Below are positions 1 through 8,155 of a DNA stretch of 64,000 bases, one piece after another (position 1 is the first letter of the stretch; each line of letters starts with the position of its first letter). Below the pieces are notes generated by a model that ran no database searches, was not told where the DNA came from, and saw only the letters and a list, made by a program, of their open reading frames with translations. The position numbers and the translations under genes were made by a program. The DNA is taken from positions 2,666,001-2,730,000 of the forward strand of contig NZ_AP024235.1 in NCBI RefSeq assembly GCF_016756315.1, in the 5' to 3' direction. Source of the stretch: Alteromonas sp. KC3. GTDB lineage: Bacteria > Pseudomonadota > Gammaproteobacteria > Enterobacterales > Alteromonadaceae.

Positions 1-2558
1 ACCCAATCTCGGGTCTGCCTAAACGCATCGCTAAATAATGTGGCTTGATGTTGGGCTTTGTGAAGTCTGAATAGTTGACGCTGACGGGATAATAAATACG
101 CTACGAACAGCCCAACTAATAGCGCGGTATAAATTCCGTAAGCCAAAGGAGAACGAAGCGGTGCGTAAGGCATAGACACTGAAATTTCGGCGGGAAGCAC
201 GGTAAAATCGAAACTGCCCGGTGTCGGTGACACTGAGAAGACATAGTCGCCTGGTTCAATATTCGCAAATGTAATTTTAGCGTCTTCTGTAATACCTTCA
301 GTTACAATCCGCTGATCTTTAAGCAATTTATAATAGTACTTTACCTTTCCAATTCCCGACATTGCAAGGGATGAGAAATGAATAGTAAGCCCAAAATCTT
401 CGTGTTCAAGGTCGAAGTGATGTCCATTCAAATTCAATAGCGGTTGCCTTAGTTCTCGATTATCTACCGAAACTTGCGTAATGGCGGTTTGCTTGTTAAT
501 AAGGCCTCGGCTGGCTTCAATGCTTTCTAGTTGTGCAGGCGAAAACACCACAACACCGCTGGTTGAGCCATACGCCAAACGCCCATCGTTCAGCTTAAGC
601 GACGCACCTTGGTTGAACTCAGACACACTGAGTTCGCGACCATAGATAAAGTTCTTAATTTGACCTGTGGCAGGGTCATATTTGTGAAGTCCTTTGTGCG
701 AACTGAACCAAATATTTCCACCGTCGTCTTTTTGTAACCCATATACAATGTTGGATAATAAAAGGTTGCTATCGTTTAGGTTATAAAGCGGCTCAAATGT
801 ATCGACATCAAGTCCTACTAATCCAACGCTATTATAGGCAAGCCACAATACACCAGTGTCATCAATTACCCATGATGATATAGAGCGGTCACGCCCACGT
901 TGTGATTCAGGAAAACGATAAACGAGTTCATGGGAAGAGGTATTGGGATCAATAAGCCACAACCCCCCTTCGGTTGATAAGAACAATCTGCCGCCGTGAT
1001 AAACTGACTCGCCCAAAAAGCCCTGTGTAAAGTTTATATCAAAAACACGAGGGTCTAACTCCATGTCGCGCAACGACTTTAACGCTGTGTCGTAGGCCAA
1101 AAAGTCTTCGTTGCCCACAAAATACAGAGTTCCGTCGCTTGCTAGTGTCGTTCCCGCACTGTAAGCATCAAAAACCTCTTCTTCGCCACCACTTAACACC
1201 TGTGGGCGCTGCGACTCGCCCGTTGAAGGGTCAAACAGGCGTATTCCGTCATAAGTTTGTAAAAATAGCTTATCGTCAGTTGTCGGGATAATTCGCTCAA
1301 CTGAGCCTTCCCCTATATAACTTAAAGGAGAGTCACTCGTTAAGTATTGCTTTGACTTGCCAGTAGCGAAGTCGTAGTGATTTAAACCGTTGGAGGTACC
1401 AATCCACAATTTATTTGGCTCAGTTTCCGCAAACGCCCAAGTAACGTGACTGGTTAGCAATTGCTCTTTTGCATGACGCTCATTTTGAATAGTAAAAATA
1501 TCTGCGCTTTTTACGCCAAAGTAGAGCGCGCCAGCATAGATAGAACTCAACCAAATATTACCTGTCTCGTCTTTTGCGATCGACGTAATCTTTTTATCTG
1601 AAATAGATGTTGAACCATTGTGTGGCTCTAAAATATGAACTTGCTCCCATCCACTCGCTGTCTTGGTAAGTGAATATAGCCCCCTGTTAGTCCCAAGCCA
1701 AAAGCTGTCGTCTTTAGCTTGCTCCATCGTCCACACGTTCAGCTGATCGATAACGAGTTCAAATGCGTTGTTTTGACCTTCATTAATTTGCTCAAGCAAT
1801 GCTTTTTTATCAGCCACAAACACGTTTTCAACGGTAGTAAGCCACACGCGCTCACTGCTATCTAACATCAGAAATTTAGCGTTTTCATTATCCAATGTTG
1901 GGGAAATACCATTGAGATATTCTACTGGTACTAAGGTTAAATCTGGATTGGTTAAGTCGTTACTAAATAGTCCCGTTGTAGTAGCAACTAACAATGTATT
2001 GTCGAGAGTGATGGCTGCTCTGATGCTATGGTAGTTTTCAATGGCAGTACTGCTGAGTTTTGCAATAGTCTCGACAGTTTTAGTTTTCGTATTAAAACGC
2101 TGGACCTCTTCCCCCAAAGAAATGATGAGATTGTTTTCATCTTGCCAATGAAAAAACTCAGCGTGCTGAATAAACTCTTCTAGTTCTTGGTATGATTTAG
2201 GTTCAATTTGAACGATGTCTTGTGTTTTAAGATCTAAGTAAAAAACACCTTGTCCGTAAACGCTAAACCATAGCGCTTTGTCACCTTGCAACGTGAGTTT
2301 ATAAATAGATGAGTCGATAAGCGTATTATTAGGCCCTTTTATTCTTTTCGTTCTAACGCCATCCCATCTTACAGCGCCTCCTTCCGTCGCTATCCAAACG
2401 AAGCCGTCATCATCTACCACGATGTCGTTCACCACATCTTGTGGCAAACCGTTTTTAGTCGATAAAGATTGAAAGACAGGGTTTGACAGCCGCGGCGATG
2501 CCTCAGCACTAAGAACAACTAAAAAAAGTAAAAGAATTAGGTAGATAAAACGGCTCAT
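1..2558 (-). CDS. Two-component-propeller sensor protein, N-terminal part (runs off left edge)
   Basis: The minus strand is open from an ATG at 2558 to the window edge, giving 852 residues with no stop. Residues 1-20 form a signal peptide. The next ~650 residues repeat the motif W(I/L/F)(G/A/S)T...GL, as in WIATEGG, WLGTNRGL, WIGTSNGL and WFSSHKGL, which is the signature of Reg_prop blades forming a periplasmic beta-propeller. A Y_Y_Y-type beta-sandwich follows, and a single membrane helix lies near residues 803-825. A charged coiled linker (SRQRQLFRLHKAQ) then leads off the edge. Such proteins are inner-membrane sensors whose cytoplasmic part is usually a histidine kinase or a GGDEF domain. 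Which one is present cannot be told here, because the effector lies outside the window. Confidence 0.85.
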   Translation of the reverse strand, partial: MSRFIYLILLLFLVVLSAEASPRLSNPVFQSLSTKNGLPQDVVNDIVVDDDGFVWIATEGGAVRWDGVRTKRIKGPNNTLIDSSIYKLTLQGDKALWFSVYGQGVFYLDLKTQDIVQIEPKSYQELEEFIQHAEFFHWQDENNLIISLGEEVQRFNTKTKTVETIAKLSSTAIENYHSIRAAITLDNTLLVATTTGLFSNDLTNPDLTLVPVEYLNGISPTLDNENAKFLMLDSSERVWLTTVENVFVADKKALLEQINEGQNNAFELVIDQLNVWTMEQAKDDSFWLGTNRGLYSLTKTASGWEQVHILEPHNGSTSISDKKITSIAKDETGNIWLSSIYAGALYFGVKSADIFTIQNERHAKEQLLTSHVTWAFAETEPNKLWIGTSNGLNHYDFATGKSKQYLTSDSPLSYIGEGSVERIIPTTDDKLFLQTYDGIRLFDPSTGESQRPQVLSGGEEEVFDAYSAGTTLASDGTLYFVGNEDFLAYDTALKSLRDMELDPRVFDINFTQGFLGESVYHGGRLFLSTEGGLWLIDPNTSSHELVYRFPESQRGRDRSISSWVIDDTGVLWLAYNSVGLVGLDVDTFEPLYNLNDSNLLLSNIVYGLQKDDGGNIWFSSHKGLHKYDPATGQIKNFIYGRELSVSEFNQGASLKLNDGRLAYGSTSGVVVFSPAQLESIEASRGLINKQTAITQVSVDNRELRQPLLNLNGHHFDLEHEDFGLTIHFSSLAMSGIGKVKYYYKLLKDQRIVTEGITEDAKITFANIEPGDYVFSVSPTPGSFDFTVLPAEISVSMPYAPLRSPLAYGIYTALLVGLFVAYLLSRQRQLFRLHKAQHQATLFSDAFRQTRDW

Positions 2559-2740
2559 ACCAAAAGTCGACGTAATTGAATTGTTATTATGCGTACAAGT
2601 GTAACAGAATGTTTTTGACTTGGGCAGAAAAGAAAGCAATCAAAATTACGCAGCATATAGTAAGTTTAACTCTATGATTGCTAGCGATTTATTGTAAATA
2701 ACGCCTGCCCTCCTGTCGCGTAAACTCGCAAGTTCCCAAC

Positions 2741-4135
2741 TTAGTCTTGGGCAAGAGGGATCCTTCCTGTTTTAATTACTTGTCTTCGAATGCTGGGTTG
2801 CGGAGCAAGTCTGTAAAGGTCGCCGTTACGCCCTACGTAATGTTTTTGTATACCGCATTCGCGAGCAATATTAGCATGCGCCTGTAAGTGCTCGTGCTCT
2901 CCGTGAACGGGTATCGCTATTTCAGGTTTCACCCAATGATACATTAACTTTATTTCTTCAGCACAAGGGTGACCACTTGCATGAATTGGCAAGGTACTGT
3001 TTTCACTGTGAATCACCTCAACGCCCTTAGTTTCAAGAAGCGCGGTAAGACGGCCCACTGTTTCCTCATTCCCCGGGATGACAATTGATGAGAATATCAC
3101 CGTATCGCCCTTTTCCAATTGCAAATGAGGGTGGTTATCCTTGGCTAATCGTGCCAATGCGGCATTTTTTTCGCCCTGACTCCCCGTGGCCACGCCAAGC
3201 ACTTCATTGGCGGGTAAATAGCCAAGATGTTGAGGATCTGCAATAGAAAGATCGTCGGGCCAAATACCCTGAAGCTTTGCTATTGCGTACATGTTCAATA
3301 ATGAGCGGCCATATAGACCGAGGTACCGGTTTGTTTTTTGTGCAACGCGGGCTAGAGAAATAAGCCTTGCGACATTACTTGCAAAGCAGCCTACAATTAC
3401 CCTTCCTTTTTTCGCTGATATAGTACTTAACAGACCATCATAGCAACTACGTTCAGAAACAGAGAAGCCAGGCTTAGGTGCGTTAGTAGAATCGCCGACT
3501 AGTGCTAACATGCGTTCTTTACCAAGTTGCTTATAGAGCGTTGCATCAAAAGGCTCCCCGGTAATGGGATTGGCATCAATTTTCCAATCAGCAGTGTGCA
3601 ATACCGTACCCGCCGTCGTGTTGATCTTAAGTGCAAATGGCTCTGGTAACGAGTGGGTAATGGCTAACCATGTAACGGAAAACGGTCCTATATTAACCGT
3701 CTCGTTGGCACTCACCTCAACGATTGGTATCTTGTTGGCGAGTTTACTGCGCGCAAGCTTTCGTCGTAGCACTTCAGCGGTAAACGCTGTGGTATAAATA
3801 GGTTTTTGAAATCGCTGCCACAAATAGGGTATTGCCCCCACGTGGTCTTCATGGGCATGGGTAATAACAATGCCAGCAAGTGAGTCTTTCTGATTGGCAA
3901 TGAAACTCGGATCGGGTGCTACTACTCTATGCGTGACCTGACTGGACGTTGTACTTTGATGACTTGAGGTCACATTATCATTTGTGCGTTTAGGTGTTAG
4001 CGGTTCGTCAAATGACACGCCACAATCCACCATCAACCAACTGTCGTTATGACCGTATAAATTGAGATTCATACCAATCTCACCTGTTCCACCAAGTGGA
4101 ACAAACCACAAATCATCAGCGCTGGGGGACAACAA
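2741..4135 (-). CDS. RNase J-like beta-CASP metallo-beta-lactamase ribonuclease
   Basis: This 464-residue protein has the RNase J N-terminal signature PLGGTGEIGMN and the zinc motif HAHEDH at residues 93-98. Further metal or fold motifs are HTADWK, GDSTNA, ASGHP and PVHGEHEH. RNase J is a 5'-3' exonuclease and endonuclease of RNA; here it would act in the cytoplasm. Firmicute RNase J has about 550 residues, so the C-terminal domain is short or missing. Residues 47-72 are an unusual Ser/Thr/Asn-rich insertion before the metal motif. The likely start is TTG at 4135, with GGAG 10 bases upstream; no upstream ATG fits. It follows a small frameshifted ORF. RNase J is uncommon in gammaproteobacteria, which normally rely on RNase E, so its RNA targets are open. 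Confidence 0.85.
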   Translation of the reverse strand: MLSPSADDLWFVPLGGTGEIGMNLNLYGHNDSWLMVDCGVSFDEPLTPKRTNDNVTSSHQSTTSSQVTHRVVAPDPSFIANQKDSLAGIVITHAHEDHVGAIPYLWQRFQKPIYTTAFTAEVLRRKLARSKLANKIPIVEVSANETVNIGPFSVTWLAITHSLPEPFALKINTTAGTVLHTADWKIDANPITGEPFDATLYKQLGKERMLALVGDSTNAPKPGFSVSERSCYDGLLSTISAKKGRVIVGCFASNVARLISLARVAQKTNRYLGLYGRSLLNMYAIAKLQGIWPDDLSIADPQHLGYLPANEVLGVATGSQGEKNAALARLAKDNHPHLQLEKGDTVIFSSIVIPGNEETVGRLTALLETKGVEVIHSENSTLPIHASGHPCAEEIKLMYHWVKPEIAIPVHGEHEHLQAHANIARECGIQKHYVGRNGDLYRLAPQPSIRRQVIKTGRIPLAQD

Positions 4136-4188
4136 GCCTTAATTACTCCATTTTCACAAAATCATTAAACGTGCGACATCGTAGTGAC

Positions 4189-4325
4189 TTATTCGGCATG
4201 CAGTTGAGCATTAAGTTGATCAATAATCTCGGCCCAATCAGCATCTTCGTCAATGGCTTGCTTAAGGAATGCGGCTTGGGTTTGAGTGCAAAAAGACTAT
4301 TCATCGATGGTGGCTCAGTAAACAC
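4189..4325 (-). pseudogene. Small ORF broken by a single frameshift (or missed 45-residue gene)
   Basis: A GTG at 4325 has GGAG seven bases upstream and reads MFTEPPSMNSLF before meeting a run of five T (plus-strand A, 4290-4294). One added base in that run would join it to a frame that reads TQTQAAFLKQAIDEDADWAE and on to LNAQLHAE and a TAA at 4189-4191. That second frame has no start codon of its own but looks strongly protein-like, being acidic, helical and free of rare codons. Without the frameshift the first frame continues as low-quality sequence to 4143. The family is not recognised. It sits in line with the RNase J gene 53 bases downstream. It could be a sequencing error in the homopolymer, a genuine decayed gene, or less likely programmed slippage. 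Confidence 0.45.
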
Positions 4326-4356
4326 TAGTCAGCTCCGTTTTGAACGGGTTCTCAAT

Positions 4357-4388
4357 GTCTACCGTTTAGTTTAAACGATAACGTAGAC
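4357..4388. repeat. Nested inverted repeat (GTCTAC...GTAGAC enclosing CGTTTA...TAAACG)
   Basis: The outer arms GTCTAC (4357-4362) and GTAGAC (4383-4388) enclose the inner arms CGTTTA and TAAACG. Together they make an interrupted hairpin between the DUF2750 gene and the small frameshifted ORF. There is no T-run on either side, so it is a weak terminator candidate. An operator or an RNA structure in the leader of the RNase J transcript is equally possible. Confidence 0.35.
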
Positions 4389-4424
4389 CTTGTTTTAAAC
4401 GCCGTCCACGTCATCGGGATCACC

Positions 4425-4775
4425 TTACAAATATTCTGCGAATTCTTCGGGGGTTATCACCTCACCTTCTTCAGCAGGAACTGGGCAGACGATAACCATA
4501 AGCTCGTCTTGAGTCATACCGGGAACCCACTTAGTAAGAAATTCCTCACTAGAAAGCTCCATGGCCTCGCAATGTTCCCAATCATCCGTCGCCCATAGTA
4601 GAGCCAGTTCAGCATCTGGCCATACCGGCACACCATCTTCTTCGTCTGTTGTAAGCATGACGCAGCCATGCTCGTCTTTAAGGATAAATAACTTTTGTTC
4701 TTTTTTGATAGTCGCCAAGCTCGCTTCCAAACGCTGAAACGCATTCTTTTCAAGCAACGGGTGTAAATCAGACAT
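4425..4775 (-). CDS. DUF2750 domain protein
   Basis: This cytoplasmic acidic protein of 116 residues matches the DUF2750 pattern: an N-terminal helix, FILKDEHGCVML in the first strands, then PVWPDAELALLWA and a C-terminal stretch ending EEFAEYL. Members are uncharacterised, so no function is assigned. ATG at 4775 is preferred because AGGA lies six bases upstream and the start falls just after the stop of the LysR gene, 10 bases away. An upstream in-frame start at 4829 would overlap that gene. The tight spacing indicates co-transcription with the HdfR-like regulator. Confidence 0.75.
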   Translation of the reverse strand: MSDLHPLLEKNAFQRLEASLATIKKEQKLFILKDEHGCVMLTTDEEDGVPVWPDAELALLWATDDWEHCEAMELSSEEFLTKWVPGMTQDELMVIVCPVPAEEGEVITPEEFAEYL

Positions 4776-4785
4776 AGAATTCCTA

Positions 4786-5616
4786 TTAATGATGTTGGGT
4801 AACGCTTTCAATGATTTCAGGCAATCCAACTCGCCTTACTTGTTTCATGGTATGTACATAGACACTAAATGAAATGCTGTCTAGTGTTTGCAGTAAAGTA
4901 ACTTTCGCATTTTTTGGAAATTGAGACTCTACCCCCACCGGCAGCACAGCTACACCGCCCTCACTCGTCAAGTTATTGATAGCCAAGTTTAAAGAGTTAG
5001 TGCGCAACTTAGCATCTCTTAACTGGGGATAGGCAGTTAAGAGCCAATCACGCGCTTTGGTCCCCCAATCTATAGCGACAAAATCTTGCGCTTCCACTTC
5101 ACTCGATACTTCGCCTACTCGATAAAGCGCAAGTGTTTTTTCTAGCATGACCTCGCTGTTAACTTCTTCGGATTTTAACGGCTCACTAGAAAACGCAATA
5201 TCAGTTACACGCTCGTGCAATTGTCTAGACAAGGAGTCTAACGTGAGTACTTCAGCTTTGACTGACCAATCTGGAAAGCGACTGTGAAGGTGGCTTAGCA
5301 TTTTAGGAAGAAGCAACTCACTAGCTAACTGTGTAGCACCACACACCACATATTCAGACGACTGAATTTGAAGCTCTTGTTTTGCCTCATTTAATGTCGA
5401 ACAAAGTTGTTTTGCATAAGGGAGTAACTTCTCACCCGACTGAGTCAGTTGAATACTGTTTCGCTGTCGAATAAATAGCGTAGTATGAAAGTACTCTTCA
5501 AGAAGTTTAATTCTTGCACTTACCGCAGATTGAGTAAGATATAAATTTTCAGCGGCTTTGCCAAAATGACGAGTTTTAGCCACCTCTATAAAGGTGGTGA
5601 GAAAGCGTATATCCAT
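4786..5616 (-). CDS. hdfR: LysR-family transcriptional regulator, HdfR-like
   Basis: A 276-residue LysR regulator. Its N-terminal winged helix reads RHFGKAAENLYLTQSAVSAR followed by LFIRQRNSIQLTQSGEKLLP, close to the HdfR family. HdfR in E. coli represses flhDC and lies divergent from maoP (yifE). Here maoP likewise lies divergently about 600 bases away, with one small gene between, which supports the name. The effector domain (~residues 90-270) is shortened relative to typical LysR proteins of about 300 residues, as in HdfR. It is probably co-transcribed with the DUF2750 gene downstream. The targets in this organism are not known from sequence. Confidence 0.75.
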   Translation of the reverse strand: MDIRFLTTFIEVAKTRHFGKAAENLYLTQSAVSARIKLLEEYFHTTLFIRQRNSIQLTQSGEKLLPYAKQLCSTLNEAKQELQIQSSEYVVCGATQLASELLLPKMLSHLHSRFPDWSVKAEVLTLDSLSRQLHERVTDIAFSSEPLKSEEVNSEVMLEKTLALYRVGEVSSEVEAQDFVAIDWGTKARDWLLTAYPQLRDAKLRTNSLNLAINNLTSEGGVAVLPVGVESQFPKNAKVTLLQTLDSISFSVYVHTMKQVRRVGLPEIIESVTQHH

Positions 5617-5742
5617 GCTTGTATAACAACCGAATCAAGGTACTTTTAAAGTGACACAGATGATACGGCAAGTAAACACAAAAGCACAGAAGCGCACCGT
5701 CATAAACGGTACGCTTAATCAAAATTTCACCAAGTCGGCTAA

Positions 5743-5910
5743 TTAGTACTCTTCTTGGTGCAGACGACGCTGCTTATCACGGCGTTGCAAATCTCTTTTC
5801 TGCTTTGCCTTCACACTGCTTTGACGCTTTGCATTAGGCTTTTTAGCGTGGAGGTCGTCCTCTTCTACCGAGTCCCATTCATCACGCTGGTAACGATAGT
5901 CTTTGCTCAT
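5743..5910 (-). CDS. Small highly charged protein, PA3496-like
   Basis: A 55-residue protein with an acidic centre (DEWDSVEEDD) and a strongly basic, glutamine-rich C-terminus (RDLQRRDKQRRLHQ). It resembles the short charged proteins annotated as PA3496-family envelope integrity proteins, but the match is by composition and context and is tentative. ATG at 5910 has AGAGA a few bases upstream. An earlier TTG in frame has weaker support. It sits between hdfR and maoP, reading in the hdfR direction. Low complexity makes homology hard to judge; the reading frame itself looks real because of its start site and conserved position. Confidence 0.5.
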   Translation of the reverse strand: MSKDYRYQRDEWDSVEEDDLHAKKPNAKRQSSVKAKQKRDLQRRDKQRRLHQEEY

Positions 5911-6217
5911 TGATTTCTCTAATTGGTAAGGGTTGTAAACACCTCTCAATTATTGACCTAACGAAAAAAATAGAAAACGAATTTTAATCATCGTAGCGAT
6001 AAGAAATTTTAATTGTGGTGTTCGAGCAAAAATTCATACCGCTTATCAAGCAAGCGAAATGCCTACACATCGGTCAACTCAACGCGATTAACTACACAAT
6101 ATTGATAGAAATTAAACAGTTAAAAATTTTTTATTGATAAGAGAAAAATCTTTTGTTTTATCTTCGTTGGGATTTCACTTAAAAGTGCGCTGAACATTCA
6201 ATCACGTTGGGTACATC
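5911..6217. other. Intergenic region upstream of maoP
   Basis: This 307-base AT-rich stretch separates the small charged gene from maoP and must hold both promoters. I find no ORF, clear hairpin or RNA gene. In E. coli the maoP partner site maoS lies in the hdfR-maoP interval, so an equivalent site could be here, but I cannot recognise one by eye. Confidence 0.5.
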
Positions 6218-6574
6218 ATGAAAAGTTTAGCTATTCGACTCTCAGTAAAACCATTTATCGATCGTCTTAAGTTCCCTTATGGCTTTCGAAAGTCTGGTGA
6301 CTTTAGTATTACAGAAGCAGACTTGCTAACGAAATATGGAAAAACCTTATTGGGCCTTGAAAGTGGAGAACTTAGTCCTGAAAGCGACGACGAAAGTCAT
6401 TTCGTTGACTTTATAAGCGGTAAAGTCCCCGCTGAGAATAGTGTAGAAAAAGCATGGACGAAGTATGTTCGCCTTGCTAGAGGCAAAAAGCATTTTTACA
6501 CGCTTCACAGTAGCGCAAGTAATCAGTCTGATTTTGATGATGATTATACAGATGAAGAGTTTGATGTGGCTTGA
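6218..6574 (+). CDS. maoP: MaoP/YifE (DUF413) macrodomain organisation protein
   Basis: A 118-residue protein matching the DUF413/YifE family: YGFRKSGDFSITEADLL near residues 21-37, then ESHFVDFISGKVPAEN, KAWTKYVRL and KKHFYTLHS, ending in an acidic tail DDDYTDEEF. In E. coli MaoP acts with the site maoS to organise the Ori macrodomain of the chromosome. Its divergent placement relative to hdfR is the same as in enterobacteria. It is single-gene and followed by a strong intrinsic terminator at 6651. The N-terminus is about ten residues longer than in E. coli, and the start is ATG at 6218. Confidence 0.85.
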   Translation: MKSLAIRLSVKPFIDRLKFPYGFRKSGDFSITEADLLTKYGKTLLGLESGELSPESDDESHFVDFISGKVPAENSVEKAWTKYVRLARGKKHFYTLHSSASNQSDFDDDYTDEEFDVA

Positions 6575-6650
6575 TTAATAAAAAGTAAGCGTTGGACGCC
6601 CCGTTTTAAGCAACGGAAGCTATGCGTTGCAACGACAACAATTCAAAAAA

Positions 6651-6678
6651 ACGCCCACAGTTTTGTGGGCGTTTTTGT
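6651..6678 (+). terminator. Intrinsic terminator after maoP
   Basis: A nine-base perfect stem ACGCCCACA / TGTGGGCGT (6651-6659 and 6664-6672) with a four-base loop, followed by a T-rich tract. Confidence 0.85.
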
Positions 6679-6873
6679 TTGTGGGATTATGATCTATATC
6701 ACAAACTAACACGAACAAAATGGTGAAAACTTAAGGAAAGTCTACACTTAGAGTGTGTTTGCTTATCACTTATATTCAGCGCGACTGTGTTTGCCTGAGT
6801 GAAGTATAAGTGGCTGTCTTGTCATAGAGCATCACTCTCTTGTATGAAAAGTCACGTAAAGGAGACTGCCAGC

Positions 6874-7620
6874 ATGATCACCAGTTCAAAACAACTTACC
6901 CATTACGCTATCCATGCCACTGATGACAAAATTGGCGGAGTACGCGACATACTTTTCGATGATGAAACATACACCGTAAGATATCTCGTCGCAGATACAA
7001 ACACTTGGCTTCCCCTTAGCCGAAAAGTTGTTATCTCACCAATATCAGTTGTCAATCTCGATACAGAAAACAATAGTGTGTATATCGATATGACAGTAGA
7101 AACGCTAAAGAATAGTCCCTCTATCGACGAGCACAAGCCCGTTTCAAGAGAGTATGAAGAAAACCTCTTTAAGTATTTTGGTTACGGCTATTATTGGATT
7201 GGCCCAGGCGCATGGGGAGAGTTTGCTCATCCAAATGAACTGGTTGAACTGCAACACGCTGAAGAACAACAGCAACAGAGCGAAAAACAAGAGAATCATC
7301 TAAGAGCATGTGGCGAAGTTGTTGGTTATGAGGTGGCTACCAAAAGCGACAATGTAGGTCACATAAGCAATTTCATTATTGACAACGCTAGTTGGAAAAT
7401 TGTCGCTATTGTAGTTGATACCAATAATTGGCTGCCCGGTGGTAAACACCTTGCACTACTACCGAAAGATATCAACGAAATTGACTGGGCTGCACATCAT
7501 GTTTCTGTTTCACTTACCCATGACGAACTACTCGAAAGGCCAGAGATCGATCAAGATAGGTTGGCAGAGACAGGTTATATTGATGCACTGTGCAAAGAGA
7601 TAAGCAATGTCTCTCAGTAA
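6874..7620 (+). CDS. Protein with two PRC-barrel domains
   Basis: A 248-residue protein with two copies of the PRC-barrel pattern. The first copy (residues ~8-75) reads IGGVRDILFDDETYTVRYLV then LPLSRKVVISP. The second (residues ~150-220) reads VGHISNFIIDNASWKIVAIVV then LPGGKHLALLPKDI. A Gln/Glu-rich linker separates them. PRC-barrel proteins bind partner proteins, RNA or pigments; stand-alone tandem forms like this are often linked to envelope or stress responses, but no defined role can be given. ATG at 6874 is chosen because AAAGGAG lies upstream; an earlier GTG in frame at 6799 lacks support. No signal peptide is visible, so it is probably cytoplasmic. Confidence 0.75.
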   Translation: MITSSKQLTHYAIHATDDKIGGVRDILFDDETYTVRYLVADTNTWLPLSRKVVISPISVVNLDTENNSVYIDMTVETLKNSPSIDEHKPVSREYEENLFKYFGYGYYWIGPGAWGEFAHPNELVELQHAEEQQQQSEKQENHLRACGEVVGYEVATKSDNVGHISNFIIDNASWKIVAIVVDTNNWLPGGKHLALLPKDINEIDWAAHHVSVSLTHDELLERPEIDQDRLAETGYIDALCKEISNVSQ

Positions 7621-7634
7621 AAAGAGACAAGAAT

Positions 7635-7664
7635 AAAGGAGAGTTGTTGATACTCTCCTTTTTA
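7635..7664. terminator. Bidirectional terminator between PRC-barrel gene and arsR-type gene
   Basis: The ten-base arms AAAGGAGAGT and ACTCTCCTTT enclose a seven-base loop, with T-runs on the plus side and A-runs giving T on the minus side. It lies between two convergent genes. Confidence 0.8.
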
Positions 7665-7973
7665 TTCGCAGAAAAATTCATACATAAGTGCGATAAGACG
7701 CTTAACCCGCTCATCGGCTAAACGGTAGTAGATGGTTTGACCGTCTCTTCTGGTCGCCACCATTTTTGATTCACGAAGCAATGCTAGGTGCTGGGAGATG
7801 ACAGGTTGAGACACGCTAACCACATCAAGTAACTCCGTGACCGACTTTTCTTCCTTAAGCAAAGAGCACAACACCATTAAACGTGTTTTGTTGGCGAATT
7901 GCTTAAGAAAAATCTCAGCTTCTGATGCATGCTCCATCATATTGTCTGAACCAATAACCCTATCCTCGGACAT
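7662..7973 (-). CDS. ArsR-family regulator of the BigR/SqrR persulfide-sensor type
   Basis: A 103-residue winged-helix repressor: FANKTRLMVLCSLLKEEKSV, then the recognition helix SQPVISQHLALLRESKMVATRR. It has cysteines at 36 (VLCSLL) and 102 (FFCE). Their 66-residue separation is the same as between the two redox cysteines of SqrR and BigR, which form a tetrasulfide link when reactive sulfur species rise and so release DNA. No ArsR/SmtB metal motif (ELCVCD) is present. ATG at 7973 has GAGAG six bases upstream. The gene is divergent from a rhodanese, with two palindromes between them. The persulfide-sensor role is an inference from the cysteines and the neighbour. Confidence 0.8.
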   Translation of the reverse strand: MSEDRVIGSDNMMEHASEAEIFLKQFANKTRLMVLCSLLKEEKSVTELLDVVSVSQPVISQHLALLRESKMVATRRDGQTIYYRLADERVKRLIALMYEFFCE

Positions 7974-8017
7974 AATCACTCTCAATTTGTGTGAACTCGG
8001 CTCAACTTAGCCACTTA

Positions 8018-8033
8018 TTATACTAAAGTATAA
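8018..8033. promoter_or_regulatory. Operator-like palindrome near the arsR-type start
   Basis: TTATACT-AA-AGTATAA is a perfect inverted repeat with a two-base spacer, 45 bases upstream of the regulator's ATG. Its size and AT-rich form fit operators of BigR-type repressors and suggest autoregulation. Confidence 0.55.
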
Positions 8034-8100
8034 GACAATCTGCTAAGTTGCCAATATATACGACGAAAAACCATAGTTTATATTGTTTTGGAAATGTCTC

Positions 8101-8132
8101 AAATATACATTAGGATGAACTAATGTATATTT
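8101..8132. promoter_or_regulatory. Second operator-like palindrome, upstream of rhodanese gene
   Basis: The 13-base perfect arms AAATATACATTAG (8101-8113) and CTAATGTATATTT (8120-8132) flank six bases. The site ends 23 bases before the rhodanese ATG. The cores TATAC and GTATA recur in the first palindrome, consistent with one regulator binding both. Confidence 0.6.
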
Positions 8133-8155
8133 ATGCTATCCATTAAGGAATCAAC

